A stretch of DNA of 64,000 nt from Endomychus coccineus. Taxonomy: Eukaryota > Arthropoda > Insecta > Coleoptera > Endomychidae. Below are positions 46,016 through 58,007 of the stretch, one piece after another. The position numbers and the translations under genes are program-made. The stretch is taken from the NCBI GenBank assembly GCA_958510875.1, contig OY294067.1, forward strand, positions 251,797,736 to 251,861,735. The letters run 5' to 3'. A model generated the notes under the pieces. That model saw only the letters and a program-made list of their open reading frames with translations, made no database searches and was not told the DNA's origin. How positions within the stretch are numbered: position 1 is the stretch's first letter; each line of letters starts with the position of its first letter.

Positions 46016-46960
46016 AATTGTGATTACGAAGGCACTCACTTGTCACAATTGAAATATCACAACTCTGTGCATATGAAGGAAATGATATTCAAATGTGAGC
46101 ATTGTGACCACTAAATTATCAAATTCAAAGAGTCACATTAATTGTATTCACACTAAACACACAAGTGAGAACATTTACAAATATGTAAATTGTGATTACG
46201 AAAGCCCTCAATTAATAATTCCATCAAGAACTATCTCATTCATTTCGAAGATACAGCTAACAGTATTCACACAAGGGTGATAATGTGAGCATTGTGACTA
46301 TGAAGACACTAGCACAGGGCGTTTGAAAAGGCATATTATCACTACAAAACAAGAGAGAAAATGTACAAATGTGAAAATAGTGATTACAAAAACCCTTGAT
46401 TGTCACTTTTGAAAAGTCAGATCTATACTGTGCATATGAAAAACGATTTGCAAATGTGATCATTGGTATTATGAAGTTACTCAAGTTGGAATTTTGAATA
46501 AAACGTCAACAGTAAGAAAAATATTTATAACTGAACATTCGACTATCATTTTTATTTGAAATTTGAACAGCCATGTATAGTTCGAGACATTAGAGATCGC
46601 CTAGCAGAAGAAAGCTGAAGAAACTGACACACAGAGCAGAACATGAACGAATGCGATTAATGAAAATACTGAAACACCACATTGATTCTAAATATATGAG
46701 AGAATATGTAAATGTGAACATTGTCATTATGAAGGCAATCATATCAGATTTCAAGTTTCATCAGAGCTCTTCTGCGCATGAAGGAGAAAGTATACAGATA
46801 TACATTGCTCTTAATATTCAAAATATTCTGGATGTTCATAAGTTGTAGTAATGTTTTTGCTGTTTTATTCAACATGGATACATTTTGATTCATAGGTATT
46901 TTAAACAATTTATAATTTTATTTCTCAATAAAGTACAATTACGTAAGGAGCTTATTGAAT
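46016..46960 (+). other. Decayed finger tail, 3' UTR and polyadenylation signal of gene 3
   Basis: After the TAG, out-of-frame finger text continues (NCDYEGTHLSQLKYH, STKLSNSKSHINCIH, IYKYVNCDYES). The block from 46565 (tatagttcgagacattag) to 46950 is shared with 58.43-58.87 kb downstream of gene 4. AATAAA lies at 46927-46932 in tctcaataaagtacaatta. Confidence 0.7.
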
Positions 46961-47985
46961 TTCAATTCTTTGTTGAAAATTACTACAATTTGTTGAAGCA
47001 TACTCCTTAGCCAATTCCTCTTTGAAACTTAATGTTGATGGGAATTAGACCCTCTATAAATTATCGCAACTATTATACCTGGCGCCCTAAATATGTAATA
47101 TGATCAAAAATTTAACCCTTCTATTACAGAATATGTAATTGAATGATTGATGGTAGTTTACTCTGTCCAGAAAGACTCCTGAAAAATGTATTAAATCAAA
47201 TATTTCAGGTCAAGTTACATCAAATAGTTATTAAAGCAGATTTATTTTACTAGGTTTTTTGATTATTCAATAAGCTTTTACAAATAAACGAAAATTACAG
47301 TTTTGCACGCTGTCAAATAGTGAGAATGGGCAACTACGTTGAGATCTTTGCAGGACATTGGATAATTTAGTGAAATTGATATTCCAGGTAATAATCAGCA
47401 CATATTACATTGGCCCTGGATAACCCCTCGATAATCAGATGTACATGAAAATAGGATATTCATCCGATTATTGGACGAATAGCCAATTAGATAGAGCCTG
47501 AATATTCGTCCGAAAGTTATTACATAGAATCCTTGTAATTATTCTAAGAAAGGCTTAGAACTTAGAGCACAGAACCCGCCAAATATGCATTTTAATAATA
47601 CATGAAAAGACATTAATCAATCCATTTACACTTTAATAATACATGGGTAAGGAAAATCAATACCAGCCTAGTATTACCAAAAATATATAATAATTACGAT
47701 GACCTTGCCTCTTGGAGCTTTGAAATCGGGAAACAATTGATTGCCAGAGTGCTAACCACCTAAGGTACAACCGCAGATGCAGGTAGAACATTGATTTCGA
47801 TATATCAACAGTATATGAACACACTTTCGGACGAATAAGAACATAGTATATTCATCCGATTATTATCGTACTAATATCCACTACCTATTAAATTTAGTGA
47901 GCCAGGGCAGCAATTACAAATCCAAATTATTCAGTGCTGTTTTTACAGCTGTAGTGCAGCACATATTATAAAGTAAACAAGGGAG
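46961..47985. repeat. 3' flank sharing diverged blocks with 58.0-59.4 kb
   Basis: Pieces such as tctttgcaggacattgg (47350) and gggcagcaattacaaat (47905) recur at 58.03-58.29 and 59.15-59.41 kb. No coding recognised. Confidence 0.5.
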
Positions 47986-47999
47986 AATTTTTGTTGATC

Positions 48000-48680
48000 G
48001 TTCAACAAGATATCGGATATTTATTAATTTCTAGGGATTTCAGCAAATTAAATTCATTACTTTTATTCTGAAGGTGTGTAAAATCTTAAAATGATCATTA
48101 AAGTAAAGGTTTCCCATGATTAAATGTTCTGCAAACGTTGAATCAGATTTATTGTTAATGACGTTGTCTACGACGTTCTTTGGTTCATTTTTTGAAAGTT
48201 CTTCATGTCTGACCAATGTATATCTTACGGCAAGATGCACAACTCAGCTCGTAAGCCACTCGTTTGTCTTCATCGGATGATTCATCTTTATTTTTGATAA
48301 ACGTAGCTAAATCATTATGCGTTTTATACACTACGTCAATACCTAAATTACTAAGCAAATTCGATTGAATTTTCAGTATTGGGTGGCCCCATATATGTGA
48401 TACCATCAACATAATAATAGTTGCCTCTTATTATAGGACAAACTGAGATCTAGCTATAATATGTATCGTTTTTTAGACGGGATCTGATCTATTAGTGCGG
48501 AAGAGTAACCACGATTTGTTCAATGATATTCAAATCTTTATCAAAATTATCATTTGACATCGGTACGTTAAGTAGTCTGCATATGAAACTATTTTAGGCT
48601 GCAGTATAAGTGGTTTTACGGAATGTTGAAAAATCAAATTTGTTACCTTGATGTTAGATTCAAGAAATTAATGGAGTTTT
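48000..48680 (-). mobile_element. Penelope-like element relic, second subfamily
   Basis: The minus strand gives ICRLLNVPMSNDNFDKDLNI (RT tail), then KDESSDEDKRVAYELSCASC, then RKIYIGQT (GIY-YIG domain) and EELSKNEPKNVVDNVINNKS, TFAEHLIMGNL. Stops and a frameshift split it. The text differs clearly from the 35-kb and 30-kb PLE subfamilies and matches the fragment at 59.7 kb. Confidence 0.7.
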
Positions 48681-49014
48681 TGTAAGATTCTCTATATTGT
48701 GATATGTTTTTAACCTACAGACGAATAACCGTAAAATGATCTCATTCGTGTTTTGTCGGGCTATTGAGATGGGTTCATGACATTGTTTTGTTTTTATTGG
48801 AGACTGTTTAAAAACTTAACGTTATCTCTGCGATGCAGGTTTTTTTTGTGCACTATCGAAGAAGGCTTAGAGTTAAATTTAGTTAACTATTGAATTCATT
48901 CGGATTTTGCTTCTATTTAAAGCAGGGTTGTAAAGAAAATACACTCGCCTAAATTGTGTTGTATTGTGATAGTCTTAAGTTAGAAGATAGGGTGAGTTTT
49001 CCCATGGAGCATAC

Positions 49015-49317
49015 TTACTTTTGACTATTCGTGTGGACTGATGTTTTATTAATATTATTCAAATAATCCGCCTTAAAAGATATTTTAATTACCGCTTGAA
49101 AACGGTCTTGCCTGTAGAATTGTTGTTTCTTGTTAATATCTTGAGCGAGTCTGGGACCAATGCACTCCTCAGTACATAATGTTATTTTCAAGTGATCTAG
49201 ATCGGAGGTTACTGTATCAATCTCATGTTTTGTGTATTCTTCAGGTAACATGTTTGCCACGGTATTGAGTGGGTACTGTATTACTCCAAGTATAAATCGA
49301 TACATTTGTTCTGGCAT
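49015..49317 (-). other. Unrecognised 100-codon minus-strand frame
   Basis: Starts MPEQMYRFILGVIQYPLNTV and has a mixed charged composition. It could be an N-terminal PLE region, given the PLE relic just downstream on the same strand, but I see no diagnostic motif. Confidence 0.25.
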
Positions 49318-49859
49318 TTTAGATGTGTGTTATGTATATAATGCCCATCGCACATTCATTGTCAGTGCGTTGTCGTCACAGGGACAGTACAACAAATTGA
49401 AAAGTGTGTTGCTTATAATAACCAAATTAATGATTATGGTTGAGTATATGTGAAGTATTTATATTAATGCAACAACTCAATATTCACAGTTTTAAGATGT
49501 TTACTAAGTCACTGCACTTGACTATAATTAAGTCGAGTAACTGCAGGATGAGTATGCTCAGTAGCTTTAATTCTATTCAGGTATGTCATTGACCATCCTG
49601 AAACAAGCGTCGCCCAATCGTCCAGTTTTTTTTGCAAGGTGGTTATCTTATCAACATTTCGGCTAAATATTATTTTACTATGTATTATTATTTTCCTCTT
49701 ACGTTCTCTTACGCTGAAGCTCTTGGACTATATCCAGAAGAGATTAATCTTTTTTTATACTTTGACTACACGAGGGAAACCTATAATGCTCGAAGAACAT
49801 CGTGTGAGCCAACCGTGGAATGTTGGGAGATGACATAGGTATTCGAATTTTTCTTGAGA

Positions 49860-51545
49860 TTTGGAGGTTATAGGCATAGGGAAAGACCTCACTAGATAAA
49901 GAGTTTCACAACTTCGCTGCTCGATAGAAAATTTAAGTATATTAGGAAGAAAGTTCGGCAGGTCACGAACTTCGCAATGAAGGGGTGACTAGCTTGAGCT
50001 CGTCTAGTCTTCCTATCTGGAATCTCTCGTGGTGGAACAACATACGAGATTTCTGATGAACACTGACAACGGAAATATATGTAGAAAAGGGGAGATCGCC
50101 CACATTTCTACGATGTTCTAGAGAGGTCAATAAATTCGTAAGTGTGACATCCATCAGACGAATTTGCACTCTTCTGGATGAAATCCAAGAGGTTCAGAGT
50201 ATAAGAGGGTGCTGATGGTGACGTTCTTGAGCATGGATATGGAAGACTTTATAGGGATAGATGTACCTGACATTATCATATTAGGGATTGTGGGATCCGC
50301 CTTTCTGAATAACACACAAGCTTGACTTTTGGTTGCATTAAACTCTACTAGATCATCAGATCCCCATTTCGAAATCTTTGCCAGATCTCCTTTAATTGCG
50401 TCAACCTGTCTCTGTCTCCCTCCTCTGAATTCATTGGATAGTATAGAGGCTCTAGGTGGGAAAGCGGTATGAAGTGTACCATCATCTGCAAAGCTGTGGA
50501 CGGAACAGATGGTCACTTCCAGCAGATCGTTTATATGGAGCAGAAACAAAAACTAAATACCAAGACAGATTCCTGTGGAACACCAGTGTTGATAGTCATT
50601 GTATCGGATGATAAACCGTCAACCACCACATCGAGTGATCTATCTGAGAGAAAACTCGATAGTTGAGGTGGCAAACTATAAAATATGACGGAAGTTTCCC
50701 AAGAAGGCTTTGGTGCCGCACTCGGTCAAATGCTTTGGAGATATCCAATAATACAGCTAGAGATTCCCCATATTTTTCAGTATATTTTTGACACACCTGT
50801 GTTAGGTAGGCAAGCAGGTCCCCTGTTGATCTTTGGTGACGAAGGCTATATTGCCGGTCATTCACGATTTTGGAGCTCTCTAGGAATTGGATGAGCCCAA
50901 TGTTGATTACTTTTGCCATCACTTTAGCGATTACAGATAATGGTGCAATGGATCTATAATTATTAGAAAGGGTCTTCTTTCCTTTTTTGGAATTGGTTGG
51001 ACTCTAGCTGTCTTCCAGCTGGAAGGAAACACACCAATTTTGTATGAAATGGTAAACAACCTGCAGAAAACCGGTGTTAATTTAGGAGCACATTCCTTGA
51101 GAAAACGAGAGGTGGAATTCCGTCTGGCCTCATAGACTTTTGGGTATTGAGATCAAGCAGAATGCTCCTAAATTGTGCGCTTACGAAAGACTATTTTAGG
51201 CATATACATATCTCGATGGCAGCAATATTAGGAGGGTCCGTCCCTTGTGGATCCAAATTGGAATTTAATACAAACATTTCAGCGAGAAGGAAGGTTAGCC
51301 AGTGTGCCATCATCCTTGGTTAGGGGAGGAAATGAACTCGAAGTAAAATTTCTACCAATTATTTTGTCCAAAATGAACGGGAGCCTTTAGGGCATTCGAT
51401 AAGCATTGATCTTGTTTTGACATTATATGTATCTTTCGACGCGTTTATTGTTTTATTGCACATATTTCTGGCTTCAACAAATTCTGTTCTGTTCTCCAGA
51501 CATGGGTTACTGCGCCAACGACGGTATGCTGTTTGTTTTGAAGCG
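49860..51545 (-). mobile_element. Jockey/R1-like LINE reverse transcriptase pseudogene
   Basis: From right to left the minus strand encodes a linker (CPKGSRSFWTKIIGRNFTSS), SYKIGVFPSSWKTARVQPIP, NYRSIAPLSVIAKVMAKVIN, RQYSLRHQRSTGDLLAYLTQ, LAVLLDISKAFDRVRHQSLL (first catalytic Asp), a degenerate FADD box (HSFADDGTLH) and the tail LTSLEHRRNVGDLPF. Several frameshifts. Order and motifs are those of an insect Jockey/CR1-type LINE ORF2. Confidence 0.8.
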
Positions 51546-52190
51546 ACGGCCCTATAACAATTAAAGGACTATTACATTTTCTCAAAATTATCTAAACAAT
51601 ACATATTTGAAAATAAAACTAAACTCAATTCATTTCTTTCATTTTCAAATAATCCATAACTATAAACTAAACTTTGATTTAAAAATCACATCATTATACG
51701 TTATTACATAAATGTCGTGTAAATATCATATGCACAATACAATTTATTAAAAAGTAATGCAGACAAGTAACTAGAGAAATTCTAGCTACTTATTACTTTT
51801 CCATAGTATTCAATGTGACCTATCATATATGTTACAGTTATATAATAATAATTGTTACTATTAAGATACATCTTTACAAAATATTGATCCATCGTTCACC
51901 AGATGACGGTGATTTGTTGGTATGGGATATGTAAGTTTCCATTCCTAGCCTGATAATATCCGAGATGGCATATTGTATTAAATCATAAGATTCAAATCAT
52001 ACGCTTCTCCAAGGAAACTCATGCGAAGACCATCCCAGTAGGCTGAGTTGTAATGCCAAACTGTGCGTGGAGGTGTTGGATTGATTCCTGGAGTGAAATA
52101 GGGACATGTCGTAGTGATGAGTGAATGGTCAGAGTTTCCCAATAGTGCATGGACCTTTATTTCATAGGGATCTGGATTGTTGGTGAGTTA
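51546..52190. other. Spacer, nothing recognised
   Basis: AT-rich sequence between two oppositely oriented LINE fragments. No coding or repeat structure seen. Confidence 0.4.
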
Positions 52191-52194
52191 GTCT

Positions 52195-52542
52195 GATCGA
52201 TGATGTCACACTTACGAATTTATTGACCTCTCTAGAACATCGTAGAAAGTTGAGGGACCTCTCCCTTTTCTATAGATTATCCATGATCAGAAATCTCGTC
52301 TGTTATTCCACTACTACTATATTCCAGGCAGGCGGACTAGACGAGATCAAGCTTCACCTCTTCATTGTCAAGCTGGAGACCTGCGGAACTTCTTCCTACC
52401 AGACTTCATTTTCCTATCGAATGGCTATGTTGTGGAATTCTTTGCCTAGTGAGGCCTTCCCGTATGTCTACCTCCAAACCTTCAAGAAAAATGCTAATGC
52501 CTACCTCTTCTCCGTACATTCCACCGCTACTGGCTGATACGA
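52195..52542 (+). mobile_element. LINE ORF2 C-terminal fragment, opposite orientation
   Basis: The plus strand reads LTNLLTSLEHRRKLRDLSLF, then LCCGILCL-like or AMLWNSLPSEAFPYVYLQTF in the true frame, and ends HSTATG stop. SLEHRRK-x-x-DLSLFY and W-N-S-LP are the conserved tail of the same LINE family found at 49.9-51.5 kb. The pogo element is inserted right after its stop. Confidence 0.72.
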
Positions 52543-52544
52543 TA

Positions 52545-55342
52545 GGGGAGGGTGGTACTAAGTGAGACGGCGTACCAAGTGAGACAATCAGAATAACTAT
52601 TTAAATTTCCCTCCAAATTACGTTTACTGTCAGTGAGTTGTTGACATTCATAAAGCAAAACGTTCTGCGACTTTATAGATTGTTTTAGATGATTTTTACA
52701 GTATTTTTATACAAAAACTAATTTTAAGGTAAGTTAGTTACTTTCTTATATCGATGTATTATACTGTATAACATTTGTTTCATAGAATTTTGTGAATGTG
52801 ATGTGATATTTGTAATATTTGGTTACTAACCTTACTTTCTGTATGATCATAGACATTGATATTAACAAAGATATTCTTTTTGAGGGCGTTCGTGTTGTGG
52901 CATCAGAATGTACTAAGTGAGACAATATATCTGGTACTAAGTGAGACTGTCTCAGTTAGCACCATAATATAATTACGCAAATATCACTATATAATAATTC
53001 TCACTTTAGTACTAAATTTATAATTTCTTAAGAGATCGGTACATTTTTTACAGATGCCGCGGAAACCTAAGCAAAGAAAAATTGGCAATACAAGTGCTGA
53101 AACCATGGAACATGCAGTTAATTTAGTCTGCAATGAAAATTTAAAGCTGAGAGTTGCTGCTGACCGCTGTAATATAAAATTTCAAACGTTAGCGAGGTAT
53201 GTAAAAGAAAGAAAGATAAGCCTGATGCGATAATGGAACCAAATTATCGGCATAGACAAGTATTTAAACCTGAACAAGAAAAACTACTTGCTGATTATCT
53301 TATAACTTGCAGTAAAATGGCTTACGGATTGACAGTAGAGGCTACAAGAAAGCTAGCTTATGAGCTTGCGCTTAAAAATAATTTTGATATCCCTGTGTCC
53401 TGGAAAAACAACAAAATGGCTGGTGAAGATTGGCGTAGGGCGTTCATGAAAAGAAATAATGAGATTTCCATTCGGAAACCAGAAGCATGTAGCTTATCAC
53501 GTATAACCTCGTTTAGTGTACACAATGTTAAAATATTTTTGATATTGATAATTTGGCCAAGATTTTGAAGAAATACCCTAGTTTGGCAGACGGTTCCCGT
53601 ATTTACAAATTAAATGAAACTGGCACCCAAACAGTTCAAAGTTCAAAACGAATTGTTGCTCCAAAAGGAGTAAAACAGGTTTAGCAATCTACAAGTGGTG
53701 AACGGGGGGAAACAGTCACAATGTGTGTAATAATTTCGGCATCTGGAACATTTTTACCGCCGGTACTTATATTTCCCAGGAAAAACTTTAAAAATCATAT
53801 GCTAAAAGATGGTCCAACAGGTGCTTTAGGCTTTGCAAACCCAAGTGGATGGATGAATTCAGAAATTTTCTTGGATGTTTTAAATCATTTTATTGCTCAT
53901 AGCAATTCATCCAAAGAAAACGCTACCCTTCATATATATGATAACCATGAAAGTCACATTTCTCTAAAGGTGGTAGAAAGAGCTCGACAAGCAGGTTTTC
54001 AAATTTTGACCATTCCTCCTCATTGTAGTAACAAATTACAACCTTTAGATATTTCCATTTACGGACCTTTTAAAGCATATTATAATGCTGCATGCGACAA
54101 GTATATGCTTCAACATCCTGGAGTTCCTATGGCCATATACAATTCAGCAGGACGAATTTCAGAAGCACTCCAAAAATCTTTTACGCCTAGTAATATAGTC
54201 GCGGGATTCAGAAAATCAGGAATTCACCCGTTTGACCCAGATGTGTTTAAGGACGCCGACTTCTTAACTTCGTTTGAAACTGACCGACCATATTCTAATG
54301 ATCAAGAAACTGAAAATAAGGAAAATCAACCTGGTCCATCAGAGGAAGAAGTAAAAATACACAACTAAAATGTTCCTCCTGCTGAAAAAACACCTCCAAA
54401 AAATACACAAATAGCTCAAACTAGGTTTATTTCACCCGAAGATATTCGAGGATTTCCCAAAGCGTTACCCAGAAAACAAATTAGAAAGAGAAAAGAAAAG
54501 GGAAGAAGTAAAATAATAACGGAAACGCCTGAGAAGGATAAACTGATAGAAAAGGAAAAATCAAAAGAATTAACTAAAAAAAGTTAAGCGAAATATAAGT
54601 GAGTTACAGAAGGGGGGACCTAAGAAACCGCGTCAAAAGATTAAGAAGGCAAAGAAACGGGATTCGATAGACACTGATACCTCTGAAGATTCCGAATATG
54701 AAACGTTTTCTGAAACTGAAGACTGGGTACCCGATGATGAAACTGAAGATACCGTTGTGACCAAGGCAGATGTATCAGTGGACAAATTTGTTTTAATTAG
54801 GTTCCCAAAACAAATTTATTATGTCTCAAAAGTTACAGGAGTGTCTAATGATGAGTTCGAAGTGTCTTTTCTTCGTAAGAGCCTTAAATTTTCGAACTGC
54901 TTTGTGTTTCCAGATATACCCGATACATCTTTTGTTGCATGGAATGATATAGCAATGGTACTTCCAGATCCTGTTCCAGGCACTACAAAGCGACAGTCTA
55001 AATTGTACAAATTCAGAATTAACTTCATCTCGGTTAATATTTGCTAAAAAAATTATTTGATTTTTCTAATTTTATACTGAAGGTATATAATATTGTATGT
55101 CTCAGTTGTTACTTTTGTTAGTCTCACTTGGTACACTTTCAGGTACTAAATGAGACAAGATCGCACTTAAGAAAAATATATTTTATTTTGCTTATTTTTG
55201 TGGTTAATTTCTTCTTTGTGTATAATTTAGAAAGCGGAGAGATTATACTATAAAATGAAATGAAAAGAAAACGGATATATAGAAAAATAAATAAATTAGA
55301 GTAAAAAATGTTAATTTCGTCTCACTTAGTACTACCCTCCCC
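52545..55342 (+). mobile_element. pogo-superfamily DNA transposon with TA duplication
   Basis: TA at 52543-52544 and 55343-55344 flanks TIRs GGGGAGGGTGGTACTAAGTG (left) and the inverted copy at the right. The motif TACTAAGTGAGAC, or a one-base variant, recurs at 52556, 52573, 52911, 52935, 55144 and, inverted, near 55121 and 55319. These are probably transposase binding sites. Insertion is at the end of a LINE fragment. Confidence 0.92.
53054..55047 (+). pseudogene. pogo-type transposase (HTH_psq, DDE_1), frameshifted
   Basis: Segment 1 (53054-53230): MPRKPKQRKIGNTSAETMEH, a psq-like HTH with LRVAADRCNIKFQTLARYV. Segment 2 (53233-53568): KPEQEKLLADYLITCSKMAY and WRRAFMKRN, a CENP-B-like HTH. 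Segment 3 (53570-54368): YKLNETGTQTV, where the first catalytic Asp of the usual DETG is Asn; LHIYDNHESH (Asp 2); LQPLDISIYGPFK (Asp 3). Segment 4 (to 55047): acidic linker and a C-terminal domain with YYVSKVTGVSNDEFEVSFLR. At least two frameshifts and two stops (53684, 54366). The Asp-to-Asn change alone should inactivate it. Confidence 0.85.
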
Positions 55343-55474
55343 TACTGTTCTTCAAACATAAAAATAATAAGATGCTAGATAATCACAAACAATAAACTTG
55401 GTGATTGATAATAATTCACTATTTTCCAATTATAATTTAGGTATATTTATTGTACAAGGAAAATGTTATGAATT

Positions 55475-55790
55475 TTATAAAGGCATGATTCAGCTGTTAT
55501 TTTATTTTCTATTATCCATGGGTCTCAAATGTTGATAAATGTTTTACAACTTTGGTTTTTGTAATTGCTAGTATTAAATTACATGATGTAGGACCCAGAT
55601 AGCTGATGTGTCACTTTATCAAGGCATGGTCAATCAATCAATCAATCTCAATTGTTATTTTATTTTCTATAATCCATGAGGCTAAAATGTTGATGAATTT
55701 TTCACAACTTTTGTTTTTGTAATTCTAGATATTAAATTATATAATTTTAAATTAGGACCCAGATAGCAGATAGCTGATGAATTACTGACT
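55475..55790 (+). repeat. Tandem duplication of about 165 bp
   Basis: Two diverged copies (about 55490-55612 and 55650-55790) share gttattttattttctat, aatgttgat and ggacccagatagc followed by agctgatg. A (atca)n-like stretch (caatcaatcaatcaatc) lies between them. No coding. Confidence 0.7.
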
Positions 55791-56204
55791 AAAAGAACTT
55801 TGAGAAATTATAGATTAATTATTGAAGTTGAATCTTGCATTCTTCTATTATTATTATGCTTACCTAACTGTCCAATGGTACATATTTTTTATGCATGAAT
55901 TTAATTACAGCTTTAACGAAAAACAGTCTCAACATGAAACAGTTTAATCTCGGAGTAAATAATAAATTTGTTGGATATATTCAGATATTGTCTATAAACC
56001 ACAGAACAAAACTATAAAGATATAAACCAGATTAAGATTAGATATTAGATTATAGTACATAATGTATAATAATGACATTGGAGAGTTGTTGTATTTGGAG
56101 GTTAGATGCGCTTCGTCTGCATAAATATTATATTATAGAAGTACGTTCTGATATCCCACATTCAGATGAATAAACAAATAATTTCGAACACAATTTAAGA
56201 CAAA

Positions 56205-58007
56205 ATGGAGCTAGAGACCCTGTCCTTGATAATAAAAAATGATCCAGATTTCGAAAGTCCAATTAAAATCGAATACGAAGAAATAGTTAGCGATTATTCA
56301 CAAATGAAAAATGAATTTGTTGACAAGCAAACAGAAATAACGTAAGCTTTTTCTATACGCACCCTTACTGTTACTATATAACGGTAAAAGTACATTAACC
56401 CCAATTTTTTCTTGAGTTTTTTGTACTATATTCATATCGTAAGAAAATCATTTTTGATATAATGAAACACATTACATTATTTTTCATCACAAATATTAAA
56501 TGTGACTGTAGTTTCGACAACTAACTAGAGTGTCATCATCTTCAAAATGATAGAAATGTATATCTGATATGATATAAGTGATAAGTGTTTTATTATACCA
56601 AGATGATGTCAACGACCAAAGTAACTACTTCTACCATCGGTTAATTTATTTCATTTTATTACCCTCTATACTGCCCATTAGATGAACGAACAGTATAAAT
56701 TCTATGATTATGTAGGTATTCATGTTTTCAGATAAATATTCCATGTTGGGAGTTGATTGAATTTTATACTTTCATGAAAGCAAATACAACAAATTTTATA
56801 GAACAAAAAATAGTCAAAACTTTTCACATACCTATTGAGAATAAATTATTTCAGGGTTGAGAGTCCTTCTGTTGAAGAAGAGTCAGAAGTTTTCACAGAT
56901 TATTCAAATGGAAATTATGACAGTGAACTTTTAGATTGTGCAGGTAACGAATTGGCTATGACTTCTACTGTAAATAAACTATCAGGGGAGAAACCTTTTA
57001 AAAGTGAATATTGTTCATATGAAAATGATGAAGTGTCTGACATGAATAATCATTTAATTAGTCAGGACAGTGATGAGCATAAAGTTAATGACTATGACAT
57101 GACTCAATTCTCCAAAGTGGGATCTCATGGCAACACTCTCCATATAGAAGAAAGAATGAGAACTTGTAAATATTGTGATTATACAAGTAAAACTATTCAT
57201 GGAATGACAGAACACATTGATAGTCAACACACAAGAGAGAAGGTATACAAATGTGAGCATTGTGATCATGAAAGTACTCAATTATCAAATTTAAAGAGAC
57301 ACATTAACACTATTCACACAAGGGAGAGAATATACAAATGCGGACATTGTAACTATGAAGCTACTAATACAGGGACTTTGAAAAGGCATATTAACACTAA
57401 ACACACAAGGGAAAAAGTATATAAATGTAAGCATTGTGAGTATGAAAGCACTCAATTATCAAGTTTGAAAAGTCACATTAATTCTATTCACACAAGGGAG
57501 AGAATATACAAATGTGAACATTGTGATTATGAAGGAACTCAACTAGGATATTTGAAAAGGCATATCAACACTAAACATACTAGGGAAATGATTTACAAAT
57601 GTGAGAATTGTGATTATGAAAGTACTCAATTGTCACATGTAAAAAGTCACATCAACACTGTGCATACGAAGAAAAAGATATTCAAATGTGGGCATTGTGA
57701 TCATGGAAGCACTAATTTATCAAATTTAAAGAGACACATCAACACTGTGCATACGAAGGAGAAGATATTCAAATGCAAACATTGTGATCATGGAAGCACT
57801 AATTTATCAAATTTAAAGAGACACATCAACAGTATGCATACAAAAGAAAAGATATACAAATGTGAGCATTGTGATCATGGAAGCACTAATTTATCAAATT
57901 TAAAGACTCACATTAATTCTATTCACACAAGGGAGAGAATATACAAATGCAAACATTGTAATTATGAAGACACTAAACCAGGTAGTTTGAAAAGACATAA
58001 ACACTAA
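56205..58007 (+). CDS. C2H2 zinc-finger protein, two exons (cluster gene 4)
   Basis: Exon 1 is 56205-56341 (MELETLSLIIKNDPDFESPI, then KIEYEEIVSDYSQMKNEF). Exon 2 is 56855-58007 (VESPSVEEESEVFTDYSNGN). The first finger is degenerate (FKSEYC, ending SQD). About ten fingers follow, ending KPGSLKRHKH. The last histidine spacing is broken by a short deletion in ggcatatcaacac, which also brings in the stop. Fingers 7-11 are almost identical to the same region of gene 3 (DHGSTNLSNLKRHINTVH runs), suggesting gene conversion or a recent copy. The intron holds a PLE end at 56.50-56.64 kb. Confidence 0.86.
56500..56645 (-). mobile_element. PLE terminal fragment in the intron of zinc-finger gene 4
   Basis: On the minus strand TTGAAGATGATGACA, then TTGTCGAAACTACAGTC resembles the PLE terminal hammerhead-like block, preceded by ccgatggtagaagtag, which also ends the PLE pair at 19.2 kb (cttctaccatcggtta). 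No coding part remains. Confidence 0.45.

Noticed and set aside
49632..49838. Two overlapping plus-strand frames of about 65 codons
   Set aside because: No start context, no recognisable domain, and the region borders a LINE. They are likely chance frames in AT-rich DNA.
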